Shown piece after piece: positions 46,227-56,497 of a stretch of DNA of 64,000 nucleotides. The notes below the pieces were generated by a model. That model saw only the letters and a program-made list of their open reading frames with translations. It was not told where the DNA came from and made no database searches. Made by a program: the position numbers and the translations under genes. The DNA lies in the NCBI RefSeq assembly GCF_000013385.1, contig NC_007760.1, positions 868,001 through 932,000 on the forward strand, written 5' to 3'. The DNA is from Anaeromyxobacter dehalogenans 2CP-C (lineage in GTDB: Bacteria; Myxococcota; Myxococcia; Myxococcales; Anaeromyxobacteraceae). The first letter of the stretch is position 1. Each line of letters begins with the position of its first letter.

Positions 46227-48188
46227 ATGCACGCCCTTCTCCTCGCCCTCGTGGCCGCGGCGGGCGCCGCGACCGCCCCGCTCGACCTCGCCCCGGTCCC
46301 GGGCCTCCCCAACCTGCTCCAGCTCGGCGTCCCCGAGGTCCCCCCGGAGGTGTCCGCCCGGCTCGAGCAGTACGAGAACGCGCGCGCCGCGGTCCTCCGC
46401 GACGTGTCGGCGGACGGCCGGGCCATGCTGGTCACGACGCGGTTCGGCAGCACCGCCCAGCTCCACCTCGTCGCGGCGCCGCTGGGCACGCGCGAGCAGC
46501 TCACGTTCGGCGACGAGCCGGTGTCCGACGCCGCGTTCCTGCCCGGCCGGCCGGACAGCCTGCTCTACCTCCAGGACGAGGGCGGCGGCGAGTTCTTCCA
46601 GCTCTACCGGCTCGACCGGCGCACCGGCCGCTCGGAGCTGCTCACCGACGGCAGGAGCCGCCACGGGGACCTGGTGGTGTCGCCCGACGGGCGGCGCTTC
46701 GCGTACTCGGGCACCGGCCGCAACGGCAAGGACGCGGACGTGTACGTGGCGGAGACCGACCGTCCCGCCGCCGCGCGGCGCGCGGTGGAGGCGGAGGGGA
46801 GCTGGTCGCCGCTCGACTTCTCGCGCGACGGGCGCCGGCTGCTGGTGCGCCGCTACCGCGCCGCCTCCGACGCCGACCTCGAGCTGGTGGACCTCGCGAC
46901 GGGCGCGCGGACGCCGCTGCTCGCCGGCAAGGGCTCGGTCGGCGGGGCCGCCTTCTCGGCCGACGGCCGGCACGTGTACGCCATCACCGATCGCGGCGCC
47001 GATCACGCCGCGCTCGTCCGGGTGGACCTGGCGCACCCGGCCGCGCCGCCGCGCCCGGTGGCGCCCGGGGTGGCTTGGGACGTGGAGCAGGTGGTGGTGG
47101 CGCGCGACGGGACGGTGGCCTTCACCGCGAACGCGGACGGCGTCTCGCTGCTCCACGCGGTGGACCCGCGCACCGGCCGGCTGCGCGGCGTGCCGCTGCC
47201 CGGCCGCGGGGTCGCGACGCTCCGCTTCCCGCCGGGCCGGAGCGACCTGCTCGCGGTGGGGCTGGTGAGCGCCACCTCGCCGTGGGACGCCTGGACGGTC
47301 GAGCTCCGCGGCGGCAAGGCGGTGCGCTGGACGCGCTCGGAGGTGGGCGGCCTCGATCCGGCGGGCTTCGTGGAGCCGGAGCTGGTCCGCTACCCGACCA
47401 CCGGCGGGGCCGAGGTGCCGGCGTTCCTGTACCGGCCGCGCGGCGGCGGGCGGGCGCCGGTGGTCGTGAACTGGCACGGCGGGCCCGAGGGCCAGCACCG
47501 GCCGGCGTTCAGCCCGATGGTGCAGTTCCTGGTGGCGGAGCTGGGGGTGGCGGTGCTCCAGCCCAACGTGCGCGGGTCGGCGGGCTACGGGAAGGACTGG
47601 CTCGCGCTCGACGACGGGGTGCGCCGCGAGGAGGCGCTGAAGGACGTCCCGGCCACGTTCCAGTTCATCGCCTCGCGGCCCGACCTCGACGCGGCGCGCG
47701 CGGTGGTGTGGGGCGGCTCCTACGGCGGCTACATGGTGCTCGCCACGCTGACCCTGTTCCCGGGCCTGGCGCGGGCCGGCGTGGACGTGGTGGGCATCTC
47801 CTCGCTGCCGAGCTTCCTCGAGAGCACGCAGGCGTACCGGCGCGACCTCCGCCGCGCGGAGTACGGCGACGAGCGCGTGCCGGAGGTGCGGGCGGTGCAG
47901 GAGCGGATCTCGCCGCTCGGCCGGGCCGGCGCCATCCGCGTGCCGCTGCTCGTCGTCCAGGGCGCGAACGACCCGCGCGTCCCGCGCTCCGAGGCCGAGC
48001 AGATCGTCCGTGCGGTGCGCGCGAACGGGCAGGAGGTCTGGTACGTCCTCGCGCTCGACGAGGGGCACGGCTTCAAGAAGAAGGAGAACCGCGACCACGC
48101 CGACGCGGTCACCGTCGCGTTCCTGCAGCGGATGCTGGCCGGCGCGCCGCCCGCCGCGCCGCCGCGCGGCGCCGCCTCGGCCCGCTGA
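46227..48188 (+). CDS. Exported prolyl-oligopeptidase-family (S9) serine peptidase
   Basis: The 653-residue protein has a short signal peptide (about 1-16), a beta-propeller region (about 60-370, with repeats such as VSADGRAML, VSPDGRRFAYSG, FSADGRHVYAI) and an alpha/beta-hydrolase domain. The nucleophile is Ser498 in GGSYGGYM, with Asp582 in GANDPRVP and His614 in DEGHGF, a complete triad. It likely trims peptides in the periplasm or outside the cell. It is divergent from clpS, 129 bases apart, and convergent with aat. Confidence 0.9.
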   Translation: MHALLLALVAAAGAATAPLDLAPVPGLPNLLQLGVPEVPPEVSARLEQYENARAAVLRDVSADGRAMLVTTRFGSTAQLHLVAAPLGTREQLTFGDEPVSDAAFLPGRPDSLLYLQDEGGGEFFQLYRLDRRTGRSELLTDGRSRHGDLVVSPDGRRFAYSGTGRNGKDADVYVAETDRPAAARRAVEAEGSWSPLDFSRDGRRLLVRRYRAASDADLELVDLATGARTPLLAGKGSVGGAAFSADGRHVYAITDRGADHAALVRVDLAHPAAPPRPVAPGVAWDVEQVVVARDGTVAFTANADGVSLLHAVDPRTGRLRGVPLPGRGVATLRFPPGRSDLLAVGLVSATSPWDAWTVELRGGKAVRWTRSEVGGLDPAGFVEPELVRYPTTGGAEVPAFLYRPRGGGRAPVVVNWHGGPEGQHRPAFSPMVQFLVAELGVAVLQPNVRGSAGYGKDWLALDDGVRREEALKDVPATFQFIASRPDLDAARAVVWGGSYGGYMVLATLTLFPGLARAGVDVVGISSLPSFLESTQAYRRDLRRAEYGDERVPEVRAVQERISPLGRAGAIRVPLLVVQGANDPRVPRSEAEQIVRAVRANGQEVWYVLALDEGHGFKKKENRDHADAVTVAFLQRMLAGAPPAAPPRGAASAR

Positions 48189-48210
48189 CGGCGCCGTCCG
48201 GCGGGCCGGC

Positions 48211-48912
48211 CTAGGACGGCGGGCCCGCCGCCTCGAGCTGCCAGCGCCCGCGCAGCGTCGGCTGCTCGAGCGCGCGGGCGAGCCGCGCCAGGAACTCCGC
48301 CCGCGGGACCTCGCGCGCGCCGAAGCGGACCAGGTGCTCGGTGCGGACCTGGCAGTCCACCAGCTCGACGCCCGCCGACCGGAGCCACTCGACCGAGCGC
48401 ACGAACGCGACCTTGGACGCGTCCGGCGCGTCGGCGAACATCGACTCGCCGAAGAACGCCGCGCCCAGCGAGACGCCGTACAGCCCGCCGGCGAGCGCGT
48501 CGCCGTCCCAGGCCTCGAAGGAGTGGGCGAGGCCGAGGCGGTGCAGGCGCACGTACGCTTCCACCATCTCGGCGGTGATCCACGTGCCCTGCTGGCCCGG
48601 GCGGTCCCGCTCGGCGCAGCGCCGGATCACCCGCTCGAACGCCTGGTCGGCGCTCACGCGGTAGGTGCCCCGCCGCAGCGTCCGCTGCAGCGAGCGCGGC
48701 ACGTGCAGCGCCGCGGGGTCGAGCAGCAGGCGCGGGTCCGGCGACCACCACAGGATGGGGCTCTCCGCGTCGAACCAGGGGAAGATCCCCTCGGCGTAGG
48801 CGGTCAGGAGCCGCTCCGGCTCGAGGTCGCCGCCCACCGCCAGCAGCCCGTCGGGCTCGGCGAGCGCGGGGTCCGGGAACGCGGGCTCGCGGGGCAGGCG
48901 GAAGATGGGCAC
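48211..48912 (-). CDS. aat: Leucyl/phenylalanyl-tRNA-protein transferase
   Basis: The 233-residue enzyme adds Leu or Phe from tRNA to proteins starting with Arg or Lys, making them ClpS-ClpA substrates. Family signatures are FPDPALAEPDGLLAVGGDL, AYAEGIFPWF, ILWWSPDPR, HSFEAWDGDALAGGLYGVSLG and FFGESMFA. GTG 48912 gives the usual length; the frame upstream is not conserved. Together with clpS and clpA 2 kb away, it makes this a near-complete N-degron locus. Confidence 0.95.
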   Translation of the reverse strand: MPIFRLPREPAFPDPALAEPDGLLAVGGDLEPERLLTAYAEGIFPWFDAESPILWWSPDPRLLLDPAALHVPRSLQRTLRRGTYRVSADQAFERVIRRCAERDRPGQQGTWITAEMVEAYVRLHRLGLAHSFEAWDGDALAGGLYGVSLGAAFFGESMFADAPDASKVAFVRSVEWLRSAGVELVDCQVRTEHLVRFGAREVPRAEFLARLARALEQPTLRGRWQLEAAGPPS

Positions 48913-48953
48913 GCGGGGATTGTAAGCGACCCGCGGCCCGCACCGCGCCCCGG

Positions 48954-49682
48954 TCAGAAGCGGCCGGAGAACGCCAGCGTGGGCGGCGTCTTGATCACCG
49001 GATCGCGCGCCGGGCTCCCCAGCCCGTCGAACGCCACCGGGCGGCGCACCTCGGCGTCCTCGCGCGCGTCCAGGGTCGCGTGCACCGCGCCGAACGCGGC
49101 GCCCACGATGATGCCGATGCCGGCCCCCATCGACAGGTCCCGCTCCCAGTGGTCCCAGTCGTTCACGAGCGCGACGCCGGTGCCGACCAGCAGGCCGCCC
49201 ACGCCGCCGTAGGCGGCGTCCGTGACGATGGTGGCGAGCGGGTTCCGGCGCTCGCGCGCGTACCGGTCCACCACGACCGGCGCGCCGTAGGCCGGCGGCG
49301 GGTTCACCACGGTCGTGCTGGAGGGCTGCTCCCCGGAGCCGGTTCCCTGCGGCGGGTTCACCACCACCTGCTGCGACGCCGCGCCGCCGGGCGTGTTGTT
49401 GCCGGAGGTCGCGGACGAGGACGAGGACGGGGCCGCGCCCGCCGACGACGGCGCCGAGGCGGGCGCGGACGACGGCGCCGACGACGAGGGCGCCACCCCG
49501 GTCCCGCTCGCGGCGGGCGGCGGGGGCGGGTAGGCCGGCGGCGGGCTCGCCTGCTGCGGCGGTGGATAGGCCTGCTGCGGCGGTGGATAGTACGGCGGCG
49601 GCTGCTGCGCCGGCGCCTGCGCGCCGGCGGCGCCGGACGCCAGCACTGCGGCGACGATTGCGGATCCCCTGTCGAGCCTCAT
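48954..49682 (-). CDS. Exported Pro/Ser-rich protein with glycine-rich hydrophobic domain
   Basis: The 242-residue protein has a signal peptide (about 1-21, cleavage near GAQA). A low-complexity tract of YPPPQQ-like repeats (about 28-56) and a Ser/Ala-rich tract (about 62-95) follow. The C-terminal domain has two Gly-rich hydrophobic stretches (AYGGVGGLLVGTGVALV and GAGIGIIVGAAFGAV), like glycine-zipper segments of outer-membrane-associated proteins. I recognise no family. ATG 49682 is set by a G-rich ribosome site upstream. It follows the sigma factor gene on the same strand. Confidence 0.65.
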   Translation of the reverse strand: MRLDRGSAIVAAVLASGAAGAQAPAQQPPPYYPPPQQAYPPPQQASPPPAYPPPPPAASGTGVAPSSSAPSSAPASAPSSAGAAPSSSSSATSGNNTPGGAASQQVVVNPPQGTGSGEQPSSTTVVNPPPAYGAPVVVDRYARERRNPLATIVTDAAYGGVGGLLVGTGVALVNDWDHWERDLSMGAGIGIIVGAAFGAVHATLDAREDAEVRRPVAFDGLGSPARDPVIKTPPTLAFSGRF

Positions 49683-49794
49683 GGCATCCCCCCCGGGCGC
49701 TCGGGCGCCGCGTGCCCAAAGCTGGGGCCTGCCCCCGCCGAGGCGCAAACCCGGCGGGGGCGGGCGGGGGAGGGGCTGCTGCTTCAGGGCCGCA

Positions 49795-50652
49795 TCAGGA
49801 ATGCAGCTCGACGAACTTCTTGATGGCCTGGCGCACGGACGCCTGCACCTTCGCCGGCACCTCGGGCATCGGCGCCGCCTTGCAGAGCGCGAGCGTGCGC
49901 TGGAGGGAGTCGCAGCGCGACTGGCAGGCCGGGCAGCCGGCCAGGTGCTTCTCCATGTCCGCGCACACGTTCGCGCTGATCTCGCCCTCGAGGTGGCGCG
50001 AGAAGAGCTGGACGATGTCCGGGCAGGTGACGTCGGGGCCGGCCGCCGGCGCGGGCGCCGCAGGTGCGGCGGGCGCCTCCGGGATCCCGAGCAGCGGCAC
50101 CAGCGCCTCGCGCACCGCCACCCGTGCCCGGTGCAGCCGGCTCTTCACCGCCTCCACGCTCAGCCCCATGACCTCGGCGACCTCCGGGGCGGAGAGCCCC
50201 TCCACGTCCCGGAGCACCAGCACCTCGCGGTACATGGGATCCAGGCGGCCGATGGCCGTCTCGAGGGCCTGCTCGACCTGGCGGCCGGCGAGCGACTCGT
50301 CCGGCGTGCGCCCGGGGTCGGCGACCTGCCGGGCCTCGGCCCCCGGCTCGCGCTGGTCGAGCGAGGTCTCCTCGGCCGGCGCGAACTTGGAGCGGCGGCG
50401 CTTCTTGATGCAGAAGCTCCGGGCGATCGTGTACATCCAGGTCGAGACCGAAGACGCGCCGCGGAAGTCCTTCACCGTCCGTGCCGCCGCGAGCAGCGTC
50501 TCCTGGAGGATGTCCTTCGCGTCCTCCGGATCCCGGCACATCTTGAGGCCAAAGCGGTAGACGCGCCGCTGGTGCCGCGTCAGCAGCTCGTCGAGCGCCC
50601 GACGGTCGCCGCTCCGGGCGCGGTCGATGAGGGTGGCGTCGCTGGTTTCCAT
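49795..50652 (-). CDS. ECF-type sigma factor with fused C-terminal zinc-finger domain
   Basis: The 285-residue protein has sigma region 2 (about 8-85, with DAKDILQETLLAAARTV and STWMYTIARSFC) and sigma region 4 (about 135-190, with GLSAPEVAEVMGLSVEAVKSRLHRAR). A Pro/Ala linker and a zf-HC2-like anti-sigma domain (about 210-265) follow, whose HLAGCPACQSRC gives the HxxxCxxC zinc site. In most systems that zinc domain is a separate anti-sigma protein; here it may sense redox state or a signal in cis. It is divergent from the respiratory operon starting at 50944. The start is ATG 50652, with AGGAAGGA upstream. Confidence 0.88.
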   Translation of the reverse strand: METSDATLIDRARSGDRRALDELLTRHQRRVYRFGLKMCRDPEDAKDILQETLLAAARTVKDFRGASSVSTWMYTIARSFCIKKRRRSKFAPAEETSLDQREPGAEARQVADPGRTPDESLAGRQVEQALETAIGRLDPMYREVLVLRDVEGLSAPEVAEVMGLSVEAVKSRLHRARVAVREALVPLLGIPEAPAAPAAPAPAAGPDVTCPDIVQLFSRHLEGEISANVCADMEKHLAGCPACQSRCDSLQRTLALCKAAPMPEVPAKVQASVRQAIKKFVELHS

Positions 50653-50943
50653 GGTGTCGCCGTCCTTCCTAGTCCACCCGCGATCCCCTCACAAGCGCGC
50701 GGTCGTCGCGGGCCCGGCCGGCGCCGCCGGCGGCGGCGTTCACCGAAGGTGATGCACGCCGGAGCGCGCTCGACCGGCGGGGGCGCCGCGCACCGGCGGC
50801 GAAGAGGTTTACGGGTCGGGCAAGGGCCTGGCCCCTTTAGAGACCTTCCGCCAGTCGGAGGCGCCGAACAGTTTACGCCCCGGCGCGGGCCCCGGAACGT
50901 GGTGCAGCAGGACACGTCTGCCTCGGGGTCCGCGACCCACTCG
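50653..50943 (+). promoter_or_regulatory. Control region between sigma factor gene and respiratory operon
   Basis: This 291-base gap holds the second copy of GAAGAGGTTTAC (50801-50812) and a GTTTAC at 50873-50878. It also has a GGCAAGGGCC / GGCCCC stretch at 50819-50836 and CTTTAG at about 50836-50841, which could be a -10. I cannot assign a sigma class. No RNA gene is seen. Confidence 0.4.
50801..50812 (+). promoter_or_regulatory. 12-base element GAAGAGGTTTAC, copy 2
   Basis: An exact copy of the element at 29358-29369, here 132 bases before actA ATG 50944. GCGG precedes it by one base, as in copy 1. A shared regulator of the respiratory operon and the nitroreductase-like gene is one reading. 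Confidence 0.35.
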
Positions 50944-51594
50944 ATGAGCGCACTGTTCACACCGAGATCCAACGCTCTCTTCCGCCTGATCCTCGTCCTC
51001 CTGATCGCCGGCGCCGGCGGGACGGTCGCCGCGTTCATGGTGTACTGGCGCGTGCCGTACGGCACCGGCCAGCAGGAGCAGGTGGCGCAGCCGGTCCAGT
51101 TCGACCACCGCCACCACGTCCAGGACGACCTCATCGACTGCCGGTACTGCCACAGCACGGTGGACCGGGCGGCGAGCGCGGGCATCCCGTCCACCGAGCT
51201 CTGCCTGAACTGCCACGCGCAGGTCTGGAACAAGAGCCCGCTGCTCGACGTGGTGCGCGCGAGCTGGTTCGCGAACGAGCCCATCCGCTGGATGCGCGTC
51301 CACAAGCTCCCGGACTTCGTCTACTTCAACCACTCCATCCACGTGAACAAGGGCGTCGGCTGCGTCGAGTGCCACGGCCGCGTGGACCAGATGGCCGCGA
51401 TCGAGCAGGTGCAGCCGCTGACGATGGGCTGGTGCCTCGACTGCCACCGAGACCCGTATCCCCGCCTCCGCCCGCCGGAGGAGGTCACCAACATGGCCTG
51501 GAAGCCGGACGGTGACCCCGCCGCGATCGGGAGGGAGATCGCGAAGAAGTACGACGTCAAACCCCGCACGAGCTGCTACACATGCCATCGCTAG
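50944..51594 (+). CDS. actA: Alternative complex III pentahaem cytochrome c, ActA
   Basis: The 216-residue protein has one N-terminal membrane helix (about 13-34) and then exactly five CxxCH haem motifs: CRYCH, CLNCH, CVECH, CLDCH and CYTCH. That matches ActA, the membrane-anchored periplasmic pentahaem subunit of quinol-oxidising alternative complex III. ATG 50944 is the conventional choice, but it has no ribosome site; GTG 50899 or GTG 50902 in frame could add 14-15 residues. It overlaps actB by 13 bases. Confidence 0.92.
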   Translation: MSALFTPRSNALFRLILVLLIAGAGGTVAAFMVYWRVPYGTGQQEQVAQPVQFDHRHHVQDDLIDCRYCHSTVDRAASAGIPSTELCLNCHAQVWNKSPLLDVVRASWFANEPIRWMRVHKLPDFVYFNHSIHVNKGVGCVECHGRVDQMAAIEQVQPLTMGWCLDCHRDPYPRLRPPEEVTNMAWKPDGDPAAIGREIAKKYDVKPRTSCYTCHR

Positions 51595-54539
51595 GGCTTC
51601 CCATCTACGGACAGAAGCAGGGCGCGGGTCTCGACGCGCGCCGCTGGCGCAGCGTCGAGGAGGCCGCCGAGGCCAGGGAGGTGCCGCCGGGCGAGTTCCC
51701 GGACGACGCCGCCGCGGTCCCGGAGGGCTTCACGCGCCGCGGGTTCCTCCAGGTGCTCGGCGCCTCGGTGGCGCTCGCGGGCCTGGAGGCCTGCAAGCCG
51801 CCGCGCGAGAACGTGGTCTCCTACGTCCGGCCGCCGGCCGGCGTGACCCCGAGCCTCCCGAGCGCCTACGCCACCGTCGCCTCGCGCGGCGGCTACGCGG
51901 TGGGCCTGGTGGTGACCAGCCACGAGGGCCGGCCCACCAAGATCGAGGGCAACCGCGAGCATCCGTCGAGCCGCGGCGGCAGCGACGCGATGCTGCAGGC
52001 CTCGATCCTCGAGCTCTACGATCCGCGCCGGCTGAAGGGCTTCACCCGCGCCGGCCGGCCGCTCGGGCTCGCCACCGTGCTGCGGGAGCTCTCCGCGCTG
52101 GCCCGGTCGCACGCGGCGGACGGCGGGGCGCGGCTCCGCTTCCTGGTCGAGCCGACCAGCTCGCCCACCGTGGCCGACCTGCGCCGGCGGATCCTGGAGC
52201 GCTTCCCGAAGGCCCGCTTCGACGCGTGGGCGCCGGTGGGGGCCGACGCGGGGCGCGCCGGCGCGGCGCTCGCGTTCGGCAAGCCGCTCGACGCCTCGGC
52301 GTCGCTCGCCGACGCGGACGTGATCCTCTCGCTCGAGTCGGACTTCCTCGCGCTCGAGGGCGACAGCCTGCGGCTGGCGCGCGAGTTCGGCGCGCGGCGC
52401 ACCGCCGAGCGCATGAACCGGCTCTACGTGGCCGAGTCCGCCTACACGGTCACCGGCGGCGCCGCGGACCACCGCTTCCGGATGCGCTCCGCCGACGTGC
52501 TCGGGTTCGGGCGCGCGGTCGCCGCGGAGCTCGCGGCGAAGCACGGCCTCTCCCAGCTCGCGCCGCTCGGCGCGCCGGCCGGGGGCGAGCGCGCGAAGGC
52601 TGCGGCCGCGGTCGCGGCCGACCTGGCGCGCTCGCGCGGGCGCTCGGTGGTGCTCGCCGGCGACCGGCAGCCCGCCGCGGTGCACGCGCTCGCGGCGGCG
52701 CTGAACGACGCGCTCGGCAACGCCGGCAAGACCGTCGCCTACCGCCCCACCGCGCTGCTCGACCCGGCCGCCGGGCCGGACCGGCTGCGCGCGCTCGCGG
52801 GCGAGCTCGAGGCCGGCAAGGTGGACGCGCTGGTGGTGACCGCCTGGAACCCGGCGCACACCGCGCCGGCCGACGTCCCGCTGCGCAAGCTGCTCCCGAA
52901 GGCCAGGGACACGATCGCGCTCGCGCTCCGCGAGGACGACACGGTCCGGGCGGCGACCTGGAAGATCGCGGCCACCCATCCGCTCGAGGCCTGGGGCGAC
53001 CTGCGCGCCGCCGACGGCACCGCGTCGATCCAGCAGCCGCTCATCGCGCCGCTGCACGAGTCGATGAGCGAGCTCGAGCTGCTGGCCGCGTTCCTCGACG
53101 AGGGCGACCACGGCTCGTGGCGGATCGTGCGCGAGGGCTGGCGGCGCCGCGCCGGCGAGGCCGGGTTCGACGGCCGCTGGGACGGCTGGCTCGCCGCGGG
53201 CGTGATCGCGGGCAGCGCCGCCCCGCCCGAGGCCGCGCAGGCCGACCTGGCCCGCGTCGCCGAGGCGGTGCGCGCGGTGCCCGCGCCGGGCGCCGGGCTC
53301 GAGCTCGGCTTCGCGGCCGACTACAAGGTGCTCGACGGGCGCTACCTCGAGAACGCCTGGCTCCAGGAGTACCCGCACCCCGTCACCAAGCTGACCTGGG
53401 ACAACGCCGCGCAGCTCTCGGCCGCGACCGCGAAGCAGCTCGGCGTCGAGTCGGGCGACGTCGTCGAGCTGTCGTGGAAGGGCCGGAAGCTCACCGCGCC
53501 GGCGCTCGTGGTCCCGGGCCACGCCGACGGCGCGGTGCTGCTCACGCTCGGCTACGGGCAGGCGGTGGCCGGGCCGGTGGGGAACGGCGTGGGCCACGAC
53601 GCCTACGCGCTCCGCACCTCCGACGCGCCCTGGTTCGGCGCCGGCGTGGAGGTCCGCAAGACCGGCAAGCGGCACAAGCTCGCCACCACGCAGGAGCACT
53701 TCTCGATGCAGGGGCGCGCCATCGCGCTCGCGCTCGACGCGCCCGAGCTCGCCCACGCGAAGCACGAGCTGGACGAGCACCGCGGCCCGCAGCCCACCAT
53801 CCACGAGCCGGTGGACTACTCGAAGAACGAGTACCGCTGGGGCATGGCCATCGACCTGTCGCGCTGCATCGGCTGCGGCGCGTGCACGGTCGCCTGCCAG
53901 GCCGAGAACAACATCCCGGTGGTCGGCAAGGAGCAGGTGCTCCGCAGCCGCGAGATGCACTGGCTGCGGGTGGACCGCTACTTCGAGGGCCCGGTGGAGG
54001 ATCCCGCCTCCGTCTCCCAGCCGCTCGCGTGCGTGCACTGCGAGGCGGCGCCCTGCGAGTACGTGTGCCCGGTGAACGCCACCGTGCACTCGGAGGAGGG
54101 CCTGAACGAGATGGTCTACAACCGGTGCGTCGGGACCCGGTACTGCTCCAACAACTGCCCGTACAAGGTGCGCCGCTTCAACTGGCTCGACTGGCACGGG
54201 ACGCTCGAGCCGACCGAGAAGATGGTGCACAACCCCGACGTCACCGTCCGCGCGCGCGGCGTGATGGAGAAGTGCACCTACTGCACGCAGCGCATCGAGC
54301 ACGCGCGCGTGGACGCGCGCACGGGCGGCCGGAAGATCGGCGGGGACGAGGTGGTCTCGGCCTGCCAGCAGGCCTGCCCCACCGAGGCGATCGTCTTCGG
54401 CAACCTGAACGATCCCGGCTCGGCGGTGTCGAAGCGGCACGCGGACGCGCGGCGCTACGACCTGCTGCACGAGCTCGGGACCCGGCCGCGCACCGCCTAC
54501 CTCGTCAAGCTCCGCAACCCGAACCCCGACCTCGCATGA
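51582..54539 (+). CDS. actB: Alternative complex III Fe-S/molybdopterin-like subunit, ActB
   Basis: The 985-residue protein is a fusion of a molybdopterin-oxidoreductase-like body (about 60-740) and a ferredoxin-like domain (about 750-960). A Tat-type RRGFLQ lies at 52-57, followed by a hydrophobic stretch ending in a lipobox-like LEAC. The Fe-S part has four cysteine sets ([39 protein letters not shown] with CQQACP), as in ActB and NrfC/PsrB. In known complexes the large domain holds no molybdenum; I assume the same here. It lies between actA and actC with overlapping ends. Confidence 0.94.
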   Translation: MPSLGLPIYGQKQGAGLDARRWRSVEEAAEAREVPPGEFPDDAAAVPEGFTRRGFLQVLGASVALAGLEACKPPRENVVSYVRPPAGVTPSLPSAYATVASRGGYAVGLVVTSHEGRPTKIEGNREHPSSRGGSDAMLQASILELYDPRRLKGFTRAGRPLGLATVLRELSALARSHAADGGARLRFLVEPTSSPTVADLRRRILERFPKARFDAWAPVGADAGRAGAALAFGKPLDASASLADADVILSLESDFLALEGDSLRLAREFGARRTAERMNRLYVAESAYTVTGGAADHRFRMRSADVLGFGRAVAAELAAKHGLSQLAPLGAPAGGERAKAAAAVAADLARSRGRSVVLAGDRQPAAVHALAAALNDALGNAGKTVAYRPTALLDPAAGPDRLRALAGELEAGKVDALVVTAWNPAHTAPADVPLRKLLPKARDTIALALREDDTVRAATWKIAATHPLEAWGDLRAADGTASIQQPLIAPLHESMSELELLAAFLDEGDHGSWRIVREGWRRRAGEAGFDGRWDGWLAAGVIAGSAAPPEAAQADLARVAEAVRAVPAPGAGLELGFAADYKVLDGRYLENAWLQEYPHPVTKLTWDNAAQLSAATAKQLGVESGDVVELSWKGRKLTAPALVVPGHADGAVLLTLGYGQAVAGPVGNGVGHDAYALRTSDAPWFGAGVEVRKTGKRHKLATTQEHFSMQGRAIALALDAPELAHAKHELDEHRGPQPTIHEPVDYSKNEYRWGMAIDLSRCIGCGACTVACQAENNIPVVGKEQVLRSREMHWLRVDRYFEGPVEDPASVSQPLACVHCEAAPCEYVCPVNATVHSEEGLNEMVYNRCVGTRYCSNNCPYKVRRFNWLDWHGTLEPTEKMVHNPDVTVRARGVMEKCTYCTQRIEHARVDARTGGRKIGGDEVVSACQQACPTEAIVFGNLNDPGSAVSKRHADARRYDLLHELGTRPRTAYLVKLRNPNPDLA

Positions 54540-55972
54540 CCACCGCGACCAAGACGATCGAGCGCGTCGATCCGCTCGAGACCTCGCCCGTGCTGGTCGG
54601 CCGCCCCGACGACCGGGCGCTGACCGACAGCCTGCTCGAGCCGGTGCTGGGGCCGACGAAGAAGGGCTGGCTGGTGATGCTGGTCCTGTTCGGCGGCGGG
54701 ATGGCCTTCTGGCTCCTGTCGCTCTACATGACCCTGTTCGTCGGCATCGGGGTGTGGGGCAACAACATCCCGGTCGCCTGGGCCTACGACATCACCAACT
54801 TCGTGTGGTGGATCGGCATCGGCCACGCCGGCACGCTCATCAGCGCCATCCTGCTGCTGTTCCAGCAGAAGTGGCGGACCTCCATCAACCGCTTCGCGGA
54901 GGCGATGACGCTGTTCGCGGTGGCCATGGCCGGCGCGTACCCGGTCATCCACCTCGGGCGCCCTTGGCTGTTCTGGTGGCTCATCCCGTACCCCGCCACC
55001 ACGCAGCTCTGGCCGAACTTCAAGAGCGCGCTCCCCTGGGACGTGTTCGCGATCTCGACCTACGCCACCGTCTCGTTCCTGTTCTGGTACCTCGGGCTCA
55101 TCCCCGACCTCGCCACGCTGCGCGACGCGGCCAGGACCCGCGCGCAGCGGGTCGTCTACGGGATCATGTCGTTCGGCTGGCGCGGCTCGGCGCGCCACTG
55201 GCAGCACTGGCGGATCGGCTACCTGCTCATGGCCGGCCTGTCCACGCCGCTGGTGGTGTCGGTGCACACCATCGTGTCGTTCGACTTCGCCATCTCGCAG
55301 CTGCCGGGCTGGCACACCACCATCTTCCCGCCCTACTTCGTGGCCGGCGCCATCTTCAGCGGCTTCGCGATGGTGATGACGCTGATGATCCCGGCGCGGA
55401 AGGTGTTCAAGTTCGAGCACGTCGTCACCGCGCGCCACCTCGACAACATGGCGAAGGTGATCCTCGCGACCGGCCTGATGGTCACCTACGGCTACGTGAT
55501 GGAGTGGTTCATCGCGTGGTACTCGGGCAGCGAGGCCGAGTGGTTCGCCTTCTACAACCGCGTCGTCGGCGACTACAAGCTCGTCTACGCGATGCAGATC
55601 TTCTGCAACGTGGTGGCGCCGCAGGTGTTCTGGGTGCCCGCGCTGCGGCGGAACGTGATGGTGCTGTTCCTCGTCTCCGTGCTGGTGAACTTCGGCATGT
55701 GGGCGGAGCGCTTCGTCATCATCGCGGTGACGCTCACCCGCGACTTCATCCCCGGCTCCTGGGCGAACTACACGCCGACCTGGGTGGACTGGGGCCTGCT
55801 GTTCGGGTCGATGTCCACCTTCGCCGTCCTGTTCCTGCTGTTCCTGCGCTTCCTGCCGGCGATCCCCATCTCCGAGGTGAAGGAGCTCCGCCGCGAGCTG
55901 GAGCACCAGGATCACCACGCCGCGCAGGGCGGGCAGGCGGTGGCGCGGGGCGCGCACGCGGAGCGGGCATGA
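54536..55972 (+). CDS. actC: Alternative complex III membrane quinol-oxidising subunit, ActC
   Basis: The 478-residue NrfD-like integral membrane protein has about ten helices, with family stretches such as [53 protein letters not shown] and [19 protein letters not shown]. In alternative complex III it holds the quinol site and probably a proton path. The C-terminal tail is His/Gln-rich. ATG 54536 overlaps the actB stop as ATGA, and its own stop overlaps actD in the same way. Confidence 0.94.
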   Translation: MTTATKTIERVDPLETSPVLVGRPDDRALTDSLLEPVLGPTKKGWLVMLVLFGGGMAFWLLSLYMTLFVGIGVWGNNIPVAWAYDITNFVWWIGIGHAGTLISAILLLFQQKWRTSINRFAEAMTLFAVAMAGAYPVIHLGRPWLFWWLIPYPATTQLWPNFKSALPWDVFAISTYATVSFLFWYLGLIPDLATLRDAARTRAQRVVYGIMSFGWRGSARHWQHWRIGYLLMAGLSTPLVVSVHTIVSFDFAISQLPGWHTTIFPPYFVAGAIFSGFAMVMTLMIPARKVFKFEHVVTARHLDNMAKVILATGLMVTYGYVMEWFIAWYSGSEAEWFAFYNRVVGDYKLVYAMQIFCNVVAPQVFWVPALRRNVMVLFLVSVLVNFGMWAERFVIIAVTLTRDFIPGSWANYTPTWVDWGLLFGSMSTFAVLFLLFLRFLPAIPISEVKELRRELEHQDHHAAQGGQAVARGAHAERA

Positions 55973-56496
55973 AGAGCTACGTCCTGGGAGAGTTCGGCGC
56001 CGAGGCCGCGCTCCTCGACGCGGCGCGCACGCTGCGCGCGCGCGGCGGGGCCACCCTCGACCTCCACTCGCCGTACCCGCTGCACGGCGCCGAGGAGGCG
56101 CTCGGGCTCCGCAAGTCCACGGTGCCCCTGGTGGCGCTGGTGGCCGGGATCACCGGCGCGGTCTCCGGCTACCTGCTGCAGTGGTACACGGTCGGCTACG
56201 CCTGGCCGCTCAACGTCGGCAACCGCCCGCCGCACAGCGCGCCCGCGTTCATCCCGGTCACCTTCGAGCTCGGCGTCCTGTTCTCCGCGCTCGCCATCTT
56301 CGTGGGCCTGCTCGCCGTCTACTTCGGCTTCCCGCGCGTCCACCACCCGGTGTTCGAGGTGGAGGCGTTCCGCTCCGCCAGCATCGACGGCCTGTGGCTC
56401 TCGGCCGAGGTGGAGGCCGGCGACGCCGACGCGGTCGCGGCGGAGCTGCGCCGGCTCGGCGCGCGCCTGGTCTCGGTCGTCCCGGAGGGGAAGTGA
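55969..56496 (+). CDS. actD: Alternative complex III subunit ActD (DUF3341)
   Basis: The 175-residue protein has two membrane helices (about 47-67 and 98-120), with an N-terminal cytoplasmic ferredoxin-like part and the [15 protein letters not shown] motif typical of DUF3341. It bridges ActC and ActB-side subunits in the complex and binds no cofactor. The start is ATG 55969, overlapping the actC stop; actE begins 2 bases after its stop. Confidence 0.93.
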   Translation: MKSYVLGEFGAEAALLDAARTLRARGGATLDLHSPYPLHGAEEALGLRKSTVPLVALVAGITGAVSGYLLQWYTVGYAWPLNVGNRPPHSAPAFIPVTFELGVLFSALAIFVGLLAVYFGFPRVHHPVFEVEAFRSASIDGLWLSAEVEAGDADAVAAELRRLGARLVSVVPEGK

Positions 56497-56497
56497 G

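Noticed and set aside
50944-51594. ActA as a nitrate/nitrite-reductase-type pentahaem protein
   Set aside because: The five CxxCH motifs with one anchor helix, followed by ActB, C, D, E and F genes, fit alternative complex III and not NrfA or NapC families.
51591-54470. Very long open frame on the minus strand opposite actB (over 950 codons)
   Set aside because: High GC leaves antisense and off-frame readings without stops. The plus strand has clear ActB motifs, and the antisense product is Arg/His/Val noise.
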